23,980 nucleotides of DNA, from contig JAWQRM010000337.1 in the NCBI GenBank assembly GCA_033557675.1, forward strand, positions 1 to 23,980. The letters are read 5' to 3'. The notes under the pieces were generated by a model that had not been told where the DNA came from, ran no database searches, and was given only the letters and a program-made list of their open reading frames with translations. The translations under genes were made by a program, and so were the position numbers. Below are positions 17,419 to 23,980 of the stretch, piece after piece. This stretch comes from Coptodactyla brooksi. Its lineage: Eukaryota; Arthropoda; Insecta; Coleoptera; Scarabaeidae. Each line of letters starts with the position of its first letter. The stretch's first letter is position 1.

Positions 17419-20400
17419 TTAACGCATGTGTAGTGCGCTGATTTTTAGACCAGAGCATTGCTTTCCGATTTCGGAGACGCCGCAAACGTTGCATAAAGAC
17501 CCCTTGTATTCCGGGAGGTAACTAGTGGAACACAGAGGACACTTCTCTTCGGCATTGCCTCTGTAAATCGGTTTGTAGGAGTGTCCGCACAAATTGAACG
17601 GATTATGCTCGTCGTACTGCAACGCGAGTTCATCGTTCAAATTGGTATCGCACGCCAGGAGAATTTTCCTCGTCTGTTGAGCCACCTCCGGTCTGGGACC
17701 TAACTCCAACAAGCGCTTCGCGAAGCTGGCTGCCGATTTGTAATTCTTCATTTTGAAGAACATGTTCAGCGCCGTTCGCAACGTGAGCATCTGATGAACG
17801 GGTTGAAGATTGCAGTGTGTAAAGTACGCTGCCATTTCGCATTGTCGTTTTTGTTCTTCGATCGTACCTTTCGGAGTACTTTTCCGCAACGTTTCCATTT
17901 TCAATCCCAGAATATATTCGCTACAGATCTTTAGCAACTGTTCAGCTTCCGCTGCCTCTTGTTTGTTTTCCACAATTAGCAACGTTACCTGCAGCAAGAG
18001 TTCTTGGAAACGTTCTATCGCTTCGGAAAATTTGCCTCCCGTCGTTAGTTGGTAACAAACCTAATAATACATTATTAAAAAAATCCATAAAGTAAACTAT
18101 ATAGAAATACAAACCTGTAATCGTTGAACTAGGTCTTTTAATCTTATCGTGATTATCCGATAAGGAGTGGGACGTTTAGGATCTTTCGATAAACGATTTA
18201 TGCTGTTGCGGAATGGCGGTAGCGTTTGTTGCCAAGTGAAGTAAGTCTTCGACATCATATAGAGCGTCGAGAACAAAGTACGATAAGGAACAAAGTTCAC
18301 TACTCCAATCTAAAGAATATACATAAGTTATTAAATTAATAATCACACGAATGAGGTTTGTTCTCGGTACCTGATCATTTAAAAGTCGACAAGCGTATTC
18401 GAACGATCCCGCAGCTATATGATCGGTGGGTAATTGAGAAACTTTGGCCCATAAAGCCTGGCTAGAACTACCGCTTGTAGGTAAATGAACGAATCCGGTT
18501 CCGGAGGCAGCTTGTTGACTAGTTGCGACGTCCGGAAGAACTAAATCGGTATCGTCGACGTCCCATCCGCCCTCTTCGCCCGTGACGAGCGTTTTCTTGA
18601 TGACGGTCTCTCCGTCTTCGTCAAGTTCTTCTTCGTCGTCTCCCCATCCGCCGACTTCGACCATGCCATCATCGATCGTCGTGTCAACTTCGAGATTAGC
18701 CAAATGAGAATTCTTAACAATGGAGGCGCTTTCAAAGAATCCCCTATTAACCGTGAGTAACGGCCAGTTAGTTTCGGCTTGTTGAATAGGCGGTGGCGGT
18801 TTTAAGAACTTCGCGTCCGGTTGAATATCCGGTAACGGTTTATCACCGAAAGTATCTTTAAGCTCTTCGGCTTGTTCCATTAAGCCGTGAGTGGCGGCGG
18901 TAAGGTAAGCCAACGAATGAAGGTTAACTTGTTTGAGGAGACGCACGCGCTCTTCGACGTCACCTAACAAAAGCGTACCGTGGTATTGCGCGGATTTTTC
19001 CTTTCTAATCTCTGCAATCTTAGTCATCTTGCGTAATTTATCTAAATTTCCCGTTATCAAATAAAGGAACGACAATTTATCGAAACTCTTAGTTCGTTGA
19101 TAGCACATTTCGACCACCTGGTGGTTACCGTGCATAAGCGCGGCGTCCGCCAGCTGATCCCAACAGTGTTTATCATTCAGTGCTTTGGCTGCGTCCAGAG
19201 CAATTTCGATGTTACCGCATTCCAACGCTAAAGTGAATCTTGTCTTGTCGTCTTTAACGAAGTGTAATGCCACCTCGGGATAACCTTTTTTCTGCAGGTA
19301 CGATATTATGGCTTGACCGACCAAACGAGCGTTTTTAACCATGTGCAAAACGTCTTCGTACTTATGATGAATTAGCGCCAACTTGAATTTAAATTCCGTG
19401 GGATCTATCGTAAACGTACGTGGTTTACACTCCCTGTCCAAGCAGAAAACGTTATTGCCTTTCACGCGCGTTATATAAATTGGTAAATCCAAAGTCCTAA
19501 TGATGCCGTGGTCGCTGCAAAGCAATTGAAACAAAATTAAATAACACGCTTTTATTGAAATTAAACTAAATACTTACCCGTTTATCAAGGTGTATTTAAT
19601 ATGGTTGCTGGTAGTGTAAATAAACACTCCGGAATCGTCCCAAGCTCCGGACTTTACCCTACTGCTTTCGTGAAGTGAGCATAGCAAATCTAATTTTCTA
19701 TTACAAATAGTAACGCTGTGTCGTCCTAATAGAGCCACGTAACCCATATCGGAAGACCAAACGACGTAACGCAAACTGGTAACTTTAACTAAAAAATGTT
19801 TTCGGTTAGAAAATGATCTGGAGGTAAGTAATGAATATCAAGTACGTAATAATATTAATTATTTTGCTAAAATATAAAAATCATCATTTCTTAGGTGAAA
19901 TTCCATCTAGATACTGACAGTTTTCACACCAATTGTATTTGTGACATGGTGACATAGTATGGCCTGCAAGGTCTCCTGATTTATCTCAGTATATATCAGT
20001 ATACCAGGAATCTAAGAGAACGTTTAGAGTGTTAAACTTACCTTGTGCGACGGTGCGCTTCTGTTGTACATCGAATAAGATAACGGAGTCGGAATCTCGT
20101 AGCAGCAACATTCCCGTGCCCGCGTAGAATATTTCGTCGCAATTCGGCGTTTGCACCTTTTTGGTGACCTCGTTCTTTAAATTTTTGATTACAAGTTGAT
20201 ACGACCTGTCCAAAACGGCGAACCGGTTCCTTGCGACCCACAGCGAAGTGATGCCCGGAGAGCGCTTGCTCTCGCCTTCGGGAACTTGACCGTCGTTGGA
20301 TTCCAACTCTTTCGGAATGGTGTACAAGTCGTACGTGCTGCTCTCGATCAAGCTGGCGCGGGTACAGAGAAGTACCGCGTTCTCGGCCGGATTAAAAGAC

Positions 20401-22141
20401 ATGCTGTAAATAGGAGCTTTCGTCGCGTTCCTTATTTGGATGACCGGAACGTCCTTTGACGTGGTAAAATCTAATTTACGAAGGCAACGTTCCTTGACGT
20501 AATACAGTACGTTTCCGAATACCGTGTAAGCGGGTCTTTCTCGTTCCAGCTGCGTAAATAAAAACCGTTAACGATATTCTATGTATTTTAAAAATACTTA
20601 CCTTAAAAATAACCATTCCTCCGTCGTGACCTGCAGCGAATAAATTCAATGTTGGGTGAGCTGTCAGTACCCAAAAACGGTCATGTTCCCTTCTAGAGGT
20701 GTACAAACAGGTTCGCTTCGACATATCCCATACACGAATGCTCTTATCCTCGCTATTCGACAACAGTAAATCCTGTCTCGGATGGAACAGGACGCAAGAA
20801 ACGTTATTGTAATGTCCCCTGCACGTGTCAAGTTCCCACGCTTTGCAGTCGTTCATCCTCCACAACTTAATTTGTCTGTCGTCGGCTCCAGACACTATCA
20901 AAGGCAGCGACGGATGGAACGCAGCCCAATTTACACCTCTATCGTGCCCTTCGAGCACGTGTTTAACGACGGCGTCTGCCTGCCCGAACAGGTCCGTCGC
21001 GCCCGGATTTTTCAAGTGGTCTTCGAGTCCTCCCGGACCCGGAGCGACGTTTTTCTTCCTCAGCCCCGATATGTCCCAGACGCGTACCGTTTGATCCAAC
21101 GATGCCGAGACGAGCATATCCTCGGCCGGATGAAACATGGCGCACATAACGTAATGATTGTGACCCGTCAGGACGCAAATACACGCTCTGCTCTGCCAGT
21201 TCCAAATGCGAATCGTTTGATCGTCGGACGCCGACACGATCCACGGGTACTCGTGGTGGAACATCGTCGTGCGAATATAATCCAAATGACCGAGCAGGGT
21301 GAATATGCATCGCTTCTGTTTGTAATTCCAAACTTTTATTTTGTAATCGTCCCCGCCCGAAACGAACAGCGGCTGTTGATTGTGGAAGCAGATACCGCGT
21401 ACGGGGCCGTCGTGTTCGTCGAACTTTTCGAGCAAGGTGCACATGCGGTAATCCCATAATTGGATTATCCCAATATGTAAGCTAGGGCAATAAAATATAC
21501 CGCGTAATACCTGCGTCGGTATCAAGTGAATAAATGGTGTGGATTTAGGGTACCTTATATACGTGTCTGAAACTTTTGTAGAGAAGAAAAGATAGTGCCG
21601 TGATGGTTCCTGATGATGTCATGGGTTTTTCTATATTTGTAAATTTTTTTATTTATGTTATAAATTTTAAACTAGCCGCAAGTAACTGAAAGACCACATT
21701 ATATGTACATATGTAAACTTGTAGAAATGTTATTATAAATGGTCCGGCCGATATCAGCAGGTAGATTTATGTGAAGATAGGCCTTAAAAATTTGGGTTTA
21801 TTTGGTCAAAGTCGCAAATATAAATTAAGCTGGGTATGTAAATTAATTTGTAACATGTTAAAATCCCACCGGTTCAATAGAGCCGACTCCAATTAAGCCG
21901 AACACCTCAATAAATGTCGGAAAATGTTCTAGGCACGTATGTAAGGTGATTTGATAATGTCGTAAAGACGTAACGCGTCGTGAACTACAGAAACTAAATG
22001 TTTGTCAGAACAGGATAAAAACCCAACACCAATATATCGTGTACTGCAATAAAACACTTACCTAGCGAGAACCCACGGACGCTTCGGATGAAAGGAGAGC
22101 CCCTTCACCCGGGCGGACTTCGTTTCGAATTTGATGAGCAT
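17419..22141 (-). CDS. COPA: Coatomer subunit alpha (COPI vesicle coat)
   Basis: Seven exons on the minus strand: 22141-22062, 21481-20602, 20549-20042, 19788-19578, 19514-18371, 18309-18115 and 18060-17419. They join in phase to 1219 residues (human 1224). The protein is the alpha subunit of the COPI coat that returns cargo from Golgi to ER and binds dilysine signals through its WD40 propeller. The start MLIKFETKSARVKGLSFHPK matches the family exactly in position. Six to seven WD repeats follow (IQLWDYRM, IKVWNYKQ, IRIWNWQS, VRVWDISG, IKLWRMND, IRVWDMSK), then NPAENAVLLCTRAS, the helical TPR-like region (CGNIEIALDAAKALND, NFDKLSFLYLITGN-type SFDKLSFLYLITGN), an acidic linker with GWGDDEEELDEDGE, and the C-terminal epsilon-binding domain. 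The C-terminus carries CPLC and CNVC pairs. Exon 2 reads SLHIGIIQLWDY where vertebrates have LHNGVIQLWDY. Intron 1 is 580 bases and empty by eye; intron 3 holds a transposase scrap. Confidence 0.97.
19955..20035 (+). mobile_element. Tc1/mariner transposase scrap in an alpha-COP intron
   Basis: On the plus strand 19960-19989 reads WPARSPDLSQ, the Tc1/mariner signature before the last catalytic acid (usually WPARSPDLSPIEHLWD); the frame continues with QESKRTFRV-like sequence before it reaches the alpha-COP exon 3 donor. Only about 80 bases are recognisable. It is antisense to alpha-COP and ends at the splice donor region. Confidence 0.7.
21482..22061 (-). other. Alpha-COP intron 1, no recognised content
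   Basis: A 580-base AT-rich intron between exons encoding VLA(S) and (S)LHIGIIQLW. I see no gene, repeat or clear conserved site in it. Confidence 0.6.
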
Positions 22142-22654
22142 TTCTGATATGCTCCCGAAGTAAATACGTGTACCTTTTAGGTTAGAATTCGTATGATGAC
22201 GTTGGCAGCCGAAATACTAGATCAACAATTTAAACTGAACTACAGGAACGCATTATTACTTCTTTTATTACAAACCGTTTAGATTAACGACAGAACTTTA
22301 TTCTAAACAGCGTAATGTAAGTTTTGTTAAAATAATACATACCTGTACTAACCAAATCCTTCTCTATAACTGTCAAATTTCCAATATGTCATGCGCACTG
22401 TGTTGGCGCAATTCGGGTATAACACAAGTTGATTTATTAAGTAATATAATATGTAATTTTATAAATAAGCGAAGTTTTAACAGTTTTTACTAAATTATTA
22501 GGTTCCACTCTAGGCGAAATGATATTTTCACATTAATTACGTACATTAATTATAGTGCCATCTATTGGTGGCCTAGTGTAATTACGGCTTTAAAATTCTA
22601 ACCTATAAAACAAAAGCTTCGCGTTTTTACAAAAGTTTATACACATCGTTTTTT
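22142..22654. promoter_or_regulatory. Divergent promoter between alpha-COP and the right-hand gene
   Basis: The two start codons point away from each other across 513 bases. On the minus strand a good donor (TACAG|GTATGT, exon end about 22343) and a possible acceptor (GATCTAG, about 22222) suggest a non-coding alpha-COP leader exon. CATGCGCAC near 22390 is half of the NRF-1-like motif seen before the reductase and nischarin genes. Confidence 0.45.
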
Positions 22655-22948
22655 ATGTCTTCCACGGCGTAAGTAAATAAATGAAGGTACGTTAAAAACT
22701 GTTTTATACTTTATTTATTTAGTTGTTGGAAGAAAGTATGGATAACGGTAATGGGTGATGCTAAAGCCGTGACTCTGTCGGACGCCCGGAATGTTTTAAA
22801 TTTGGTAAAACAACAGTTGGTAGAGGGATTGAGCCAGTATAAACCGTACAAGGAGGGCAATCTTGATCTTATACCGATACCGAGTAGTAGAATGAAAGAG
22901 AAAGGAAGCACGCTCGAACAATTTATACAAAAACTAAATTTGCATATT
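22655..22948 (+). CDS. Unrecognised protein, first two coding exons (partial)
   Basis: Exon 1 (22655-22668) and exon 2 (22723-22948) join across a 54-base GT-AG intron (CGGC|GTAAGT ... TTTATTTAG|TTG) into one frame of 80 residues: it opens MSSTACWKKVWITVMG, continues TLSDARNVLNLVKQQLVEGL, then NLDLIPIPSSRMKEKG and ends FIQKLNLHI at a donor (GTAAGTTG). The next exon is not found, so the following intron exceeds 1 kb and the gene leaves the window. The alternative start at 22751 gives the last 66 residues only. An out-of-frame ATG at 22738 would compete if translation began at 22751, which is one reason to prefer 22655. The middle looks like amphipathic helix; no signal peptide is clear. I do not recognise the family. 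Confidence 0.65.
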
Positions 22949-23052
22949 GTAAGTTGAAAATAATTCCTTGGGTGATAAAACAATGAATAACAAAATGAAA
23001 AACGAAACTTATATACCTACCCTAGTCATTTTTAATGGGTCCACTTACTCTT

Positions 23053-23250
23053 AATTAAATTTTGTTTACCTTGTCCTTCCACCTACCAGATCAAAAAGGA
23101 TCGGGGCAGGTATAGGGGCAGGGCCGTTATTAAATATCATATTTTTGTTTTTAAAAATTTCTAGGCTCTCCACTGCGTCAAATTCATTATTTGAATTAAC
23201 TTGTTTTGAATCAATTATTATTTATCATTTATCCTTTGGTAAGAACACAG
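23053..23250. repeat. Dispersed repeat, copy A, with minus-strand peptide
   Basis: Direct repeat partner of 23615-23800, offset 555 bases. On the minus strand a frame ending at the stop 23066-23068 reads SLEIFKNKNMIFNNGPAPIP and then ILFDLVGGRTR before the stop. It lies in the large intron of the right-hand gene. Probably the coding tail of a retroelement or of a duplicated exon. Confidence 0.7.
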
Positions 23251-23614
23251 GTAAATTCTCAAAATCATCAAAATTTTTCACAGATTTTGATAGATCGGTT
23301 ACTAAATGTTACAGTTACTGATTAGGTATAATAAACCACTAAACAAAATTAGGTATAATAGAGAACTTAAATATATTAAAGAGATAGCTATGTATATAAC
23401 GGGATTAATAAAAATATAATACATAACATTTTAAGAAAAAAGAAATTTAAAATCGACTTACGTAAAATGAAATTACTTTCTAAAAAGAACTTTCCCAACT
23501 TTTCTTTTTCGCCTTTAAATAAACCCTTTAAATAGAAATTGCAAATTACCTTATTTCCTATTCATTTGCCCTCAGCTGCTGTAATATTTAACAGATCACT
23601 TACATATAACTAAG

Positions 23615-23800
23615 TTTTAATTACCTTGTCCTTCTACCTGCAAGGTCAAAAAGGATCGAGGCAGGTATAGGGGCAGGGCCGTTATTAAATATTTTATTTT
23701 TGTTTTTAAAAATTTCTAGGCTTTTGGGTGTATCAAGTTTATCATTAGAATTAACTTGTTTAATCAATTTTTTTTAATCATTTATCCTGTGGTTAAGAAT
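23615..23800. repeat. Dispersed repeat, copy B, with minus-strand peptide
   Basis: Same repeat as 23053-23250. The minus-strand frame reads SLEIFKNKNKIFNNGPAPIP and then ILFDLAGRRTR, stopping at the same place as copy A. The frame is closed upstream by a stop after about 45-50 residues. The stretches between and after the copies (23251-23614, 23801-23980) are AT-rich with nothing else recognised. Confidence 0.7.
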
Positions 23801-23980
23801 AATCATGTGCGGGGCCACACTGGATTTCTCTGGTTTATAATTTTTAAAGTGATTTAAGTGCTCTTTATACCTAATTTTAAGATAAGAGTAACATTCGAGA
23901 ATTTATTAAGGAAATTAATTCAAAATATAAAACAGTAAAGTTTACACGTGAAATAGAAAAATAGAGGAAATTAGCTTTCC

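Noticed and set aside
19986..20041. Read-through of alpha-COP exon 3 past GCACAAG
   Set aside because: A GTAAGT donor follows and the next exon resumes the family sequence in the right phase.
20782..21459. Plus-strand open frame of 225 codons opposite alpha-COP exon 2
   Set aside because: It is the antisense shadow of the well-supported WD40 exon and resembles no known protein.

Overview
This is a window of an animal nuclear genome, almost certainly an insect; a beetle is my guess, but nothing here proves the order. Genes are split by short GT-AG introns (many about 50-60 bases). Exons look clearly richer in G+C than the very AT-rich spacers. There are no operons or ribosome-binding sites. 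AATAAA signals follow several genes, and the spacers and some introns are full of decayed DNA transposons, MITEs and tandem repeats.

Gene order, left to right: the 3' end of an inhibitory-type serpin (+, 1127-2041, 5' part outside the window); a PH plus tandem-PDZ scaffold protein (-, 2203-4827) that converges on it; an R3HCC1/R3HCC1L-like protein (+, 5703-7349), divergent from the PH-PDZ gene; quinoid dihydropteridine reductase (+, 8350-9114); a CSAD/ADC/GAD-family PLP decarboxylase (+, 10681-12298); a short nischarin-like PX-LRR protein (+, 14150-15602); the coatomer alpha subunit (-, 17419-22141), complete in seven exons and 1219 residues; and the first exons of an unrecognised gene (+, 22655 to beyond the window), divergent from alpha-COP. 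Exon junctions were joined by eye using splice sites, reading phase and family similarity.

The non-coding part is the more unusual. The first intron of the PH-PDZ gene is almost entirely an array of about six 180-190 bp units, each carrying a tRNA-like core with box A, anticodon-arm and box B features. A second array of about 172 bp units lies between the reductase and decarboxylase genes. The nischarin gene sits between two inverted copies of a roughly 1.3 kb DDE-transposon relic. A 46-base relic of an alpha-COP coding exon, with an in-frame 48-base deletion, lies just past the alpha-COP 3' end. Three MITEs with terminal inverted repeats and two Tc1/mariner transposase scraps are also visible. 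The right end carries two direct copies of a sequence with a conserved minus-strand peptide of about 45 residues.

The genes do not form one obvious pathway. The closest link is that the reductase recycles tetrahydrobiopterin (needed to make tyrosine and DOPA), while insect relatives of the decarboxylase make beta-alanine, taurine or hypotaurine; both can feed cuticle tanning chemistry. I saw no clearly new multi-gene system. The best candidates for something undescribed are the tRNA-like intronic array, the PH-PDZ scaffold gene, the unrecognised right-hand gene and the twin minus-strand peptides.
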